64,000 nucleotides of DNA from Anodontia alba (Eukaryota > Mollusca > Bivalvia > Lucinida > Lucinidae): the NCBI GenBank assembly GCA_964016985.1, contig OZ024828.1, positions 27,906,581-27,970,580 on the forward strand, in the 5' to 3' direction. Positions within the stretch are counted from its first letter, which is position 1; every line of letters begins with the position of its first letter. A program made the position numbers and the translations under genes. The notes below the pieces were generated by a model. The model did not search any database and had not been told where the DNA came from. It was given only the letters and a program-made list of their open reading frames with translations. Below are positions 21,796-31,621 of the stretch, in pieces.

Positions 21796-21945
21796 TAGGT
21801 TTATTACGGTATATTATTTCTGCAGGTTCAGCTTATTGCTAACAAAGAGCTCATAGGTACGTTTAACAAGAAAGAAATCGATTGTTTATCTGCTATGATG
21901 AGTTAGACCTGAAAAGGAATTATAAAACGACAATAAAGAAGTTTT

Positions 21946-22060
21946 AACCCTGATCGTGCTGGACCAGGATGTACCCTGCCTTTGCAAACAGTGTAGATCC
22001 ATCCATATTCTTCAGAAGCCGACTGATTTGGCTCTGTACTGTTTGTCATTCAGTATGTGA
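21946..22060. repeat. TTAACCCT-type MITE remnant with hairpin I
   Basis: TTTTAACCCTGATCGTGCTG resembles the end of the 29453-29668 element. The hairpin arms GCAAACAGTGTAGATCC and GGCTCTGTACTGTTTG are degenerate. Confidence 0.5.
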
Positions 22061-22384
22061 ATTTGTATCACAACCCAGTTCAAGCAATCTGATTGGCTGA
22101 CAATTAGAAGTGGGCGTAGCATTTTTATTTATTCTGCAAGGCACGTGTCAAAACGTCTCTGCGTGCTAACTCTTTGGTGTTGTTTATATCTTTGGAATAG
22201 CCGGGCTTATTTGAATTTATTTGAAATGTAATATCGCTCAACCTGGGGCTAGGAGGCATGAGCTGGAAGCAAGGAACGCCTCAAATAAATGAAAATAGCA
22301 AACTCGGATTTATTGAATCTGTTCATAAACTCAATTAATTCGAGTCTGCTTCTTAGGAACACTCTTATCTGATCAACATTATAA

Positions 22385-22820
22385 GGATCAAACATGGTTT
22401 TTCATGCATTAACATTCGCCAGGTTCCGAGGGAGGTGTTGAAAACCGAGGCCGGAGGCCGCGCGCGGCTTTCAACACCTCCCTAGGGATCTGGCGAATGT
22501 TAATGCATTAAAAAACCCTGTTCGATCGCTGTTATTGCATAAAAATTGGTAACGTTTGCTACATTTCGCGTTATTTCTTGCACTTTTTTGTGTTGCCTTT
22601 CCACCGATGTCTCGCAAACGCAGTTTCCACGGACTATGCTCGTTCTAGGGCTGGGCAGTACACATGTCGTAACAGCAGTAAATCTGTGGCCCCGGTACGA
22701 TCCTATTGAAAGTTGAGTAGCCGTGCATTAACAGCGAGTGAATTTCCTTAATACATGGCTTTTCGATGATTAATGCACGGCCGTTAATAACGTGCGACGC
22801 TGCTTTTTATGCAATAATGA
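22385..22820 (+). mobile_element. Composite hairpin element D, copy 1
   Basis: Starts GGATCAAACATGG and ends GCAATAATGA. The first part is a palindrome of about 130 bp (TTAACATTCGCCAGG ... CCTCGGTTTTCAACACC type arms). The second part is bounded by ATTGCATAAAAA / TTTTTATGCAATAAT and contains GTTAATGCACGG motifs. No open frame. Four copies in the window. Confidence 0.85.
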
Positions 22821-23437
22821 TTGCTCAAACATGTCAGTAGTTTTTCTACTGATCGTTCCAAGACGGTTCCTCTGTTGCAGTTCTTCTTTATTTGTGCGTC
22901 TGTGATTCATATGTGGCATTAGTTTTGTCATTTCTATTGGCCTTCATCTCTCCTTCTTTGGTGCCCAGGGAAGGTTTTTCTCATGATTTTTCCATTTCCT
23001 GGGTAGCATTATAAATTTTCGAATATTTAAAGCAAATACGCGTGTAGGTAAAGTTTCATAAATTATAAACTAGTATGAGACGACTTCTACAGTAACTGTT
23101 ATTTAGTGCTTTGTAGTTAAATTAATCGCCTTTAAACATGTAACGTACAAGCAGCGTTTTCAGTCGTAAATTATATTACGTGTCTGAAAAGTAGACAAAA
23201 TGACTCAAAGTGACTGCTTTTAACTATATGATTATGTTATCTCTAGAAATAGTCAGACATTTGGACACAGACATGTGCATGGTTTTTGCTTTACATTTTC
23301 AAAAACCTTCAACATATCTACGACTGTAAATTTACAAAAAAGATTTTGAAGTTGATTTAGCTTACCTTGACGGTAGTTATGGTCTAGATAAGACGTGTAT
23401 CACAATAAACTCCTTTTTCTGATTTATCCACAAAAGT
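22821..23437. other. Spacer, nothing recognised
   Basis: AT-rich, with no open frame above 60 codons and no inverted repeats spotted. Confidence 0.4.
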
Positions 23438-23500
23438 ATGTTAAGGGTACTCATTAGATGCACCTCACAGAGGCGCATCTAATGAGTACCCATAACATAT
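23438..23500. repeat. Stand-alone copy of the ACTCATTAGA hairpin core
   Basis: GGGTACTCATTAGATGCACC pairs with GGCGCATCTAATGAGTACCC, flanked by AAAGTATGTTAA / CATAACATATTTT. The stem sequence differs from that of families A and B but remains paired. Confidence 0.8.
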
Positions 23501-23619
23501 TTTTAAACCCCCGCCTGCCGAAGGCATGCGTGCATTTGTCACGTTCGTAACCAGAGTCTAACACGTTTAAGTTTACATTCAAATTACATTTACAGTTATT
23601 ACGTCCGCGTTTCTCATGG

Positions 23620-24245
23620 AGGTCATAACTTGGGTACCTTTTATGCTAAGAAGTTGAAATTTGGTATGGTACTTGCCCAGACCTAGACAATTAACTCTGC
23701 GATAGGATTACCTCTGGGTCCTACCCTGGGATGGGGCTAGAGGTCAAAATGTACAACAGATCAGACTGAGCATTTGGAAAATAGGCGTTGAAATTTATGC
23801 ATCCAGATATTGTTGCCATATGGGCAAAGACCAAAGGGCGGGGGCATTTGTTAATTTTTGGACACATGTCTAGTTTGTAAGGAAATAAAAAAGAACAACA
23901 TCATTTTTCTGTTAACAAAAACTCGCTTATTTAGAGCTAGGATAAGAAGGTCACTTACGTAATGTAACTTGGTTAGGTGCTAAGTAACCAAAAGACGGTC
24001 AGTAATGAACTAGAAAAGTGTCCACAGTTCACGGATGTCCCCACTGTGGGGTACCTGACTATAAAACTGCAAAATTCTACCTGGTACAAATGCCTTAACC
24101 TGAGTCTAACAGGATCACGTAAGTACGTATGTACGTACACACATACGTACAGAAGGACGTACATTCGTACGCATATACCCACGTACGCACGTACGGAAAA
24201 CCGAAAAACTATATGCCCCCGGCATCATCCGATGCGGGGGCATAA
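23620..24245 (+). repeat. Dispersed repeat ending in TACG satellite and a GC hairpin
   Basis: A unique-looking body (CTAGAGGTCAAAATGTACAA, GGGCGGGGGCATTTGTT) runs into CGTACGTA-type repeats (about 24117-24195). It ends with TATGCCCCCGGCATCATCCG and GCGGGGGCATAAAAA, which form a hairpin. The body is probably a repeat end; its class is unknown. Confidence 0.5.
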
Positions 24246-24632
24246 AAAGAGAAAAAAATGACAAATGAAGAAAATGATGCAACAAATGATATGACATAAA
24301 ATCTATTTTGACAACAAAATGATTTGCACTGGTACGCTGGGAGTTTTGCCAGTGCTGTTGCGAAACACCAAGATCTAGACAAGATGTGATATCCATGCAA
24401 TCTTGTCAAGGTTTCAATTTTCATATACACCCTATTCGCAGGTTATAGACACAAAAGTAATATTCTGCGAAACAAACAAAGTCAAAGTGCACATCCATTC
24501 AGCAATTACCGTGTTTACCCTAAATATTATGCCACTTTAATTCCTTGTCCTAAAGTTTGATCTTCATTACCTATTAATGTGGCTACAAACTGACGGATGA
24601 GAGAAAACAGTGTAAACCCCTTATCATATATA

Positions 24633-24951
24633 CAGTAGAAACCTCAATAGCTCGAACACAGATGGCTCGTTTATCATGGCTAATTCGAGCTCGTTTTTAG
24701 AGTCCCTGCGAAATTCTTCCGATAACTCAAGAAAACAAATATTTCGTGAAATGTTCTTATCTTATCATACATTTCTATGTTGTGTGTACTCATTAGAATC
24801 GCCCCATCGAGGCGATTCTAATAAGTACAACCAACATACTTCGAAGAAGATCGAAAAGACTTCCCTTATTCATCGACATTTGCTTCCTGTAAACTACCCA
24901 TAAACAAATTTTTATGGTCCCATCGATGTTCGAGCCATTGAAGTTCGACTG
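24633..24951 (-). mobile_element. Family B pogo-like MITE, copy 3
   Basis: TA CAGTAGAAACCTCAATAGCTC ... CATTGAAGTTCGACTG TA. Central hairpin GTACTCATTAGAATCGCC / GGCGATTCTAATAAGTAC is intact. Opposite orientation to copies 1, 2 and 4. Confidence 0.88.
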
Positions 24952-25375
24952 TATACAGATTGATTCAATAACGTCCAAACCCCACCCCCACTCCCGAAAA
25001 CAGGGAGAAGTATAATGGTTAAACATTATGAGGCGGATTTTCAAAAGTTTGTATTCTAAACTAATGATCAGCTTTTCAAAGTGTTTGTTCCTTTTAGGAA
25101 CCTTTGTTACTACATTCATGATGTATCTTAATGTGCTGAAAGACATAGCTTAAACAAGACCAAAAGTGCTACCATTCACTAATGATTTTATTGCCCCCAC
25201 CTAGGCACGATGCAAGAGAGTTCAAAGGCGTGTCATAAGGAAGTGATTATGAGATCGCAGCAGGGGCTAGTGAAGAGGTCTTCTGCAAGGTAATAAATAT
25301 TTTGGAGGGGATATTACCCATGGCTCCAGATAAAATGATTTTTTTTTAACAGAAAAGTACTGAAATTTTCTTATT

Positions 25376-25475
25376 TCTTCATGAAAACACATGCTGTGTG
25401 TACTCATTAGAAGCGACTCGGGAAGGCGCTTCTAATGAGCTCCACAACCTATGTTTTTTTTTTTGAGAAATAAGA
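25376..25475. repeat. ACTCATTAGA hairpin core with longer stem
   Basis: GTGTACTCATTAGAAGCGAC / GCGCTTCTAATGAGCTCCAC, with outer AAAACACATG / CTATGTTTTT and TATTTCTTC / GAGAAATAAG also pairing. Confidence 0.75.
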
Positions 25476-25713
25476 AAAATGTTATGTGACTACCCCCTCT
25501 TATCTGGAGCTCTGATATTATCTATGGATCAAATAAATATGCCAGTACTAAATTTCTTTGTTGGTCCTCTACCTATCTATCGGATATTGGTTTTCGGATA
25601 TACAAGGTTTTATTGTGCCCAGTCTCTTATCAGTGACAAGACTACTGACCAAGACTCATCTTATTTTTATGTTTTGAAACATCAAATCAATCTTATTTTC
25701 CCTGTCATAGGTT

Positions 25714-26013
25714 GTTGTTGTTGTGCGGATTTTTAACGCTACCAGGCACCCGAGGCACATAGAGCTAGGCAGCGGCGATTGCTATAATGAACATGTATTT
25801 CTACTGCCTTGCTTTCATGGATCACCCATGCACACTTGGTGCCGCTGTCTGTCACCAAGCGCCACTCTGTCCACTTTATACTCAACCCAGGACACGTCGA
25901 GTATGAGCTAGGCGTATTAATGGTCTAAATATTATCTCGACCCCAGCGGGATTCGAACCCACGATATCCCGTATGAAAGTCGAGTGCACTAACCACTAGG
26001 CCACCCAGCTCAG
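25714..26013 (-). mobile_element. tRNA-derived SINE with 12-bp target duplication
   Basis: On the minus strand the head reads GGCCTAGTGGTTAGTGCAC (A box) and GTGGGTTCGAATCCCGC (B box), the internal promoter of RNA polymerase III. The tail ends in a CAACAACAAC run. CTGTCATAGGTT (25702-25713) and CTGTGATAGGTT (26014-26025) flank it, differing at one base. This is good evidence of insertion by retroposition. A real tRNA gene is unlikely, since the acceptor stem does not close. Confidence 0.85.
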
Positions 26014-26138
26014 CTGTGATAGGTTAAACTATCCTAGCTTATATAGGTCTGGGTATAGCTCTAGGTAGGAGGGTATAAAATAAAATATCTATCTTATTTC
26101 TCCACAAAAACATTCACTATGGGTACTCATCAGAGGCA

Positions 26139-27005
26139 CTGAATACCCAAAACATGTGTTTTTGTGAAGAAATGAAAATTTATTAATATTTTTTTCATAA
26201 AAGCCAACAAAACAACAACAAAAAACAAAATAAATAAAACACCCCTCCAACAAAAACAAAACCAAAACAAACAAACAAACAAAGAAAAAAACAAGGTAAT
26301 ATCAAGTAAAAAGGAATCGTTTGACACATGAGAACTGTGGATCCGTATGTACACTTCTGCACAAATACCCAAAACATGTGTTTTTGTGAAGAAATGAAAA
26401 TCTATTAATATTTTTTTCATAAAAGCCAACAAAACAACAACAAAAAACAAAATAAATAAAACACCCCTCCAACAAAAACAAAACCAAAACAAACAAAGAA
26501 AAAAACAAGGTAATATCAAGTAAAAAGGAATCGTTTGACACATGAGAACTGTGGATCCGTATGTACACTTCTGCACAAATACCCAAAACATGTGTTTTTG
26601 TGAAGAAATGAAAATTTATTAATATTTTTTTCATAAAAGCCAACAAAACAACAACAAAAAACAAAATAAATAAAACACCCCTCCAACAAAAACAAAACCA
26701 AAACAAACAAAGAAAAAAGCAAGGTAATATCAAGTAAAAAGGAATCGTTTGACACATGAGAACTGTGGATCCGTATGTACACTTCTGCACAAATACCCAA
26801 AACATGTGTTTTTGTGAAGAAATGAAAATTTATTAATATTTTTTTCATAAAAGCCAACAAAACAACAACAAAAAACAAAATAAATAAAACACCCCTCCAA
26901 CAAAAACAAAACCAAAACAAACAAAGAAAAAAACAAGGTAATATCAAGTAAAAAGGAATCGTTTGACACATGAGAACTGTGGATCCGTATGTACACTTCT
27001 GCACA
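26139..27005. repeat. Tandem array, four units of 214 bp
   Basis: The landmark ACACTTCTGCACAAATACC recurs at exact 214-bp steps (26352, 26566, 26780, 26994). The first unit is 8 bp longer through extra CAAA units. Units differ by only a few bases. Each includes ATGTGTTTTTGTGAAG and a CAAACAAAC run. The long minus-strand frames of up to 195 codons (rich in Phe, Leu, Val) reflect the array and are not a gene. Confidence 0.95.
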
Positions 27006-27120
27006 AATATATATGTTTTGGTATGTATCCGCACACAGAACAAAATTGGAAATAGGAAATATTTCAGCGTAAAGTGTTGTTTACGTATCATTAAAATTGC
27101 CATTTCCTTGTTTTTATCTG

Positions 27121-27166
27121 TGTTTCTTTCTTTCTTTCTTTCGTTCTTTCTCTTCTCTTCTCCTTT

Positions 27167-27220
<54 letters not shown>
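27121..27220. repeat. (TTTC)n then (ATCT)n microsatellite
   Basis: About six TTTC units followed by about thirteen ATCT units. Confidence 0.95.
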
Positions 27221-27515
27221 CGTTCTTTGTCAGTTATCAATAATGTGCATTGACACGAGACATACCGCAAGGCATATACAAACTCGTCAGTGTTTATGCT
27301 TTCTGTTTAGTTTGCAAGAATGTTTTGAGTCTTTAATCGACTACATATTGTAACATATACCTATTGATGTAAAATGTTACTGAGTTCTTTTTTTTATTGT
27401 TATTTTTTTCGAGACATGCACAGCTGTTCATAACGCACTTTTAAGTACTTCATGCATATACTAAGCCCAGACAAAAAGGTGAAAATGTCGTTGTATCGTT
27501 CGTTAGCCTGAACGA

Positions 27516-27629
27516 CCCAGCAAACACACAACGTCGCAATAACGTCGTTACAACGTCGCTGCAACGTTACAGCGTGATGTTGCAGCGACGTTGTAACGAC
27601 GTTACTGCGACGTTGTGTGTTTGCTGGGA
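27516..27629. repeat. Palindromic element E, copy 1
   Basis: CCCAGCAAACACACAACGTC ... GACGTTGTGTGTTTGCTGGG with internal ACGTCGTTACAACGTCG repeats. Full palindrome of about 114 bp. Confidence 0.9.
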
Positions 27630-27964
27630 GGTTTTGAATGGATCTCTTTATGCGAACACTATAGACCCTGACCGGGGTTTCCAGACTAAAGTGAGTTAAT
27701 CCTCAGATGTTAGCGAAATAATTTTTGTCCGAATAAGGGGACGACACATGAATTACCGTACTGTTTGTATTTTATACTCTAAATACTCTAACTACTTACA
27801 ATGTACCATTAGTGTCCTAAACTTTGAACAAGTGAATTTGATTATTTGTTGCTATGTCTAAATATTGCTTGATGTTTGGCAAACAAACGTTATCTGATGC
27901 TACGTTCAGCATCGTCTGATCTAGTTCTACACTGTTTATTCGGACCTGCCCGTCCCAGCTGTTA

Positions 27965-28186
27965 CTGTCCTTTCGACATCCTTTGGAAAGACGATCTTAA
28001 CTTGACGTTTTACTCTAAATGAAAATGTTTTGGTCTAATTAGCCATATCTTATCGGGAAGCACTTGTCTTTTCTGTTTTAGTGCTTTGTTTTAAAATATT
28101 AACTGTAAAATAATTTACGACCAAAAATGGGTCAGACCTTTGCAATTGCTATAGTAAATTGGATTTTTGTAAAATTTTTATCAGAA

Positions 28187-28222
<36 letters not shown>

Positions 28223-28745
28223 TTGTTTTTCTTCATTCATTTTAAATATTTGATGTTCCATCACACTATTGTGAAAATTTCAGGGCCCAGTTGTTCAAAG
28301 CTAACGACGTCGTTAGTTAACGATTTGTTAAAATTTACATCGAGTGATACGCAAATATGCTGAACTTTTTTGCTAAAAATGTGGGTAGCTTTTGCACTGC
28401 AAAAGCAGTGCAAAACCTATTCACATTTTCAAGCAAAAATATCAGAATATTGCATGTTGAATCCGCTAAAACAGTTAACGAAATGACCCTTAACGAGCTC
28501 GTTAAGCTGACGACGCTTTGAACAACTGGGCCCAGAAATTTTGAACAAATGAAACTTGTTGAAAACCTGCATCCAGACTACCTACCCTATCGAGTTTTTG
28601 CATAATTTGCAGCCTATTTTTACTATTAAAACCACGAAGTAGAATAAAACTTTTTGTGCATAGGTAGTTATGACAAATAGTTTTGTATTCAATCATTACA
28701 AAAATTTACAAATTTACTACTTCTGAGTATAGCGCCCTGCAAGAA
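27965..28745 (+). repeat. Dispersed repeat L, copy 2, carrying a MITE
   Basis: Collinear with 11190-11745. Contains an (ATT)n run at 28186-28222 and the insertion 28284-28532 that splits AATTTCAG from AAATTTTGAAC. Confidence 0.75.
28284..28532. mobile_element. PIF/Harbinger-like MITE (family C), copy 2
   Basis: Ends GGCCCAGTTGTTCAAAGC and the exact complement GCTTTGAACAACTGGGCC. CAG flanks both sides (28281-28283 and 28533-28535); the empty paralogous site near 11475 has one CAG. The interior has a TTTTGCACTGCAAAAGCAGTG hairpin and CGTTAGTTAACGA near the ends. Confidence 0.85.
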
Positions 28746-28813
28746 ACGACTTTCTGAAAGATATCGAAAGCATAGTAAGGTAAATGCGCGCTCCCATGGC
28801 AACCGTGTATACA

Positions 28814-29088
28814 CATTTCGAAAACACGCTTATTCAAATATACTGAAAATTTTACCACCAAAAATGAAAATTTTCAGATAAAAAATTCTGAGATTTTTCT
28901 TATTTCTGCTCAAAACACAGATTGTTGGTACACGTTAGAACCCTCGGTGAGGCGTTCTAATGCGTACCCACAATTTATGTTTTTGAGCAGAAATAAGAAA
29001 AATGATGTATACCCCTGTAAACACCAGTTTTACTTTATAAAAGTGGGGTTTAAGGGGGTCAAAATTATATAGGTATGTTTTTATGATG
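28814..29088 (+). mobile_element. MITE family A, copy 4
   Basis: CATTTCGAAAACACGCTTAT to AGGTATGTTTTTATGATG. Central hairpin shortened by small deletions (GTTAGAACCCTCGGTGAGGC). Confidence 0.8.
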
Positions 29089-29178
29089 AATGTAATCTTT
29101 GACTACAAAGGTACGTTTTCTCACGCTGGGGCTCCTATGTTCTAAATATCTAGTGTGCCATCTAGCTGTCAAGCTGTG

Positions 29179-29179
<1 letters not shown>

Positions 29180-29229
<50 letters not shown>
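29180..29229. repeat. (AC)n microsatellite
   Basis: About 24 AC units; source of the poly Cys-Val open frame on the minus strand. Confidence 0.97.
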
Positions 29230-29231
<2 letters not shown>

Positions 29232-29452
29232 ACTGAGCCCGTGCAGTGATATAATATGCTGACCTGTGCTCTCGCGGTAAGACATATTTTGTGTGATCTT
29301 GATCTTTTTTTTTCTCAAAGACTTCCATAAGTATTCTTAAACCTGTAGACAAACAGACTGTGACCTTCGCTGTCTGACCCTTTCTCATGGCGCGAATATG
29401 ATGTATATTTTCAATAATTGAACAAAACTCCTATTACAGTCGAACTTCAGGG

Positions 29453-29668
29453 GTAAAACCCTTGTCATGCTGAATAAATTAAGATGCCACGTCCATTTCT
29501 AATTTTCAGCCAATCAGTTTACTTGATCCAGATTGTTGATATAAATTTACATGCTTAATGGCAAACAGTGCAGATCCAGATCAGTTGGCTTTTTTAGAAG
29601 CCAACTGATCTGGGTCTGCACTGTTGGCAAAAGCAGGACATATCCGGGTTCAGCAGGACAAGGGATAA
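29453..29668. mobile_element. TTAACCCTTGTC-type MITE (family G) with hairpin I
   Basis: Left end AAACCCTTGTCATGCTGAA is inverted against TTCAGCAGGACAAGGGATAA. Within it GCAAACAGTGCAGATCCAGA ... TCTGGGTCTGCACTGTTGGC forms the hairpin, with inner stem GTTGGCT / AGCCAAC. Close relative at 40176-40385. Confidence 0.75.
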
Positions 29669-29690
29669 CATTGATGTCATAAGCAGTCTA

Positions 29691-29932
29691 GGCCCAGGTG
29701 TTCAAAGCTAACGACATCGTTAGTTAACGATTCGTTAAAATTTACATCGAGTGATACGTAAATATGCTGAAATTTTTTGATGAAAAAATGTGAGTAGCTT
29801 TTGCACTGCAAAAGCTACTCACATTTTGTCAGCAAAAAATATCAGAATATTGTATATTGAATCCGCTAAAACAGTTAACGAAATGACCCTTAACGAGCTC
29901 GTTAAGCTAACGACGCTTTGAACAACTGGGTC
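29691..29932. mobile_element. PIF/Harbinger-like MITE (family C), copy 3
   Basis: Ends GGCCCAGGTGTTCAAAGC and, inverted, GACCCAGTTGTTCAAAGC; flanks CTA and CTG. Same internal plan as the 28-kb copy, with GTAGCTTTTGCACTGCAAAA at the centre. Confidence 0.8.
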
Positions 29933-30184
29933 CTGCTTGCTTAGCGGCTGACCCAATCACGATTGACCATCTTGCTGACCTCTTTAATTGCGCGCCAGTG
30001 GGTCGGAGTTCAGACTCTATGATGGCCCGACTTAAAAACTATTCATTTAGATGATCTGGGTTGGAACTTTAATTGTATGTTTTTTTGTTCCACCGGGGTC
30101 CACCTGGTGGTATTGAGATGACCTCTACGTGGACCGAACAAATCTATTTTTATCACTTTGGAATCTGAGGGCGATGTTTGGTTA

Positions 30185-30322
30185 AGGGAAATCTCCCCCA
30201 ACATATCCCTAAGTACTGGTTTTCTTGAGCTATCGGAAGAATTTCCTGGGGACTCAAAGACGAGTTCGAATGATCAGATATGGTAAACAAGCCATCGGTG
30301 TTCGAGTCATTGAAGTATTGCT
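30185..30322 (+). mobile_element. Family B right-end fragment
   Basis: AAGGGAAATCTCCCC, TTCTTGAGCTATCGG, GACGAGTTCGAA and GCCATCGGTGTTCGAG match family B and end GCTG-TA. A TA-CAGTCGAACTTCA start at 29437 may be the other end of the same copy, now interrupted by the 29.45-kb and 29.69-kb MITEs; that link is tentative. Confidence 0.65.
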
Positions 30323-30693
30323 GTAATTACATAGTGAAATGCACATAATTTCGTGTGTAACAATTGTTCGCACTTTGGAATACAATATATCTAAAAATTA
30401 CCATGTGAGTAGTCTGTGTATTAGGACAGAGAAGCCTTTGCGGTACGTCTGATCCAAATCTGCACTGTTTGCCACTCATCCGGCAAGTCTTAGACACATC
30501 AGCTGGTAGTAAAATGGACTTTTTTGAAAACATGCTGGAGGAATGACAAACAGGGTAGACTCTGAGGAGCAGTTTGATCTAGACTGCTTGGTCAAGCAGC
30601 TTGTTTTTTCATATACTGTATAAACCGAGTGTTCGCTGTTTGCCTGTTAAATGAATTCTTTCTGTTGAATTATTTGATCAGACGATATGTATA

Positions 30694-30801
30694 CCCAGCA
30701 AACACACAACGTCCTATCAACGTCGTTACAACATAGCTGCAACGTCTTGACGTTACAGCGACGTTGTAACGACGTTGGTGCGACGTTATGTTGTTGCTGG
30801 G
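30694..30801. repeat. Palindromic element E, copy 2
   Basis: CCCAGCAAACACACAACGTC ... CGACGTTATGTTGTTGCTGGG, TA on both sides. Same plan as 27516-27629. Confidence 0.88.
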
Positions 30802-30909
30802 TATGGCGTATACGCTGACCAGGGCCTGAACTTTTCTGTACAAATTGCGATTCTAAATACTTTATCAGGGCCACAGTGCATTCTAACAGTAATCCCTTGA
30901 GGGCCTCAC

Positions 30910-31214
30910 AGCCGGCCTCGGTGGCTCAGTTGGATGCGCCTCCGACTGGTGATCAAGAGGTTGCGGGTTTGACCCTGCAAGGCCGGGCAACATTCTTTCG
31001 TGGAGATTGATCATGAAATACTTTTTACGGTCATTCTCTCCTTTTCGTTGATTCAAGAAGGGCAGTTGACAGTTTCTGGCGAAAGAATGTGCACAATACT
31101 GGTTAACTGCTTAGAGGACTAAGCCTGCCCAGTAAAAGTGTGGTTAGGTAAACTGACCGCATTCGACATGACCCCACTGGCTTAACTAGGCTGTAAAACC
31201 TCAACACAAACAAA
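30910..31214 (+). mobile_element. tRNA-derived SINE with perfect 13-bp target duplication
   Basis: The head contains TGGCTCAGTTGG (A box) and GGTTGCGGGTTTGACCC (B box), the pol III promoter of a tRNA-like 5' part. A body of about 220 bp follows, ending ACCTCAACACAAACAAA. TTGAGGGCCTCAC precedes (30897-30909) and follows (31215-31227) the element. Full length; an apparently recent insertion. Other copies: 38866-39169 (full), 36647-36840 and 21640-21795 (partial). Confidence 0.92.
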
Positions 31215-31363
31215 TTGAGGGCCTCACTAGACTGGTTTCAGTCCAATCAGTAAGTCTGTTTCTCTATGTGTATCTTATTAGCTTTTCTTTCAAAGAGATC
31301 CTTAGGTTTACCTTTCTACTAACTGGTCATCACGAAAACATGCCTATATAATGTTGACCCACC

Positions 31364-31621
31364 CATTACGAAAACATGCCTATTCAAATATATAGAAAAT
31401 TTCACCCCAAAAAACTGAAAATTTTCAGATAAAAAACTCTGATATTTTTCATATTTCTGCTCAAAACATAAATTGTGGGTACTCGTTAGAACCGCCTCGG
31501 TGAGGCGGCTCTAACGAGTACCACAATCTATGTTTTGTGCAGAAATAAGAAAAATATTGTATACCCATGTTAACCCCAGTTTTACTGTATAAAAGTGGGG
31601 TATAAGGGGGTCAAAATTATA
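31364..31621 (+). mobile_element. MITE family A, copy 5, cut at its right end
   Basis: CATTACGAAAACATGCCTAT through the intact hairpin to GGTCAAAATTATA, where the Tc1-type element begins. A separate family A end (CATCACGAAAACATGCCTAT) lies just before it at 31328, so two copies met here. Confidence 0.8.

Noticed and set aside
23973..24430. Several overlapping frames on both strands
   Set aside because: Caused by the TACG microsatellite and adjoining repeat end; no domain.
25940..26013. tRNA gene on the minus strand
   Set aside because: A and B boxes are present, but the acceptor stem does not close, and a body, tail and 12-bp duplications show it is a SINE head.
26130..27103. Overlapping minus-strand frames of up to 195 codons
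   Set aside because: They translate the 214-bp tandem array; the same Phe/Leu-rich peptide repeats in successive registers. There is no domain and no codon signature.
30910..30990. tRNA gene at the SINE head
   Set aside because: Same reasoning: part of a 305-bp unit with target duplications and four relatives.
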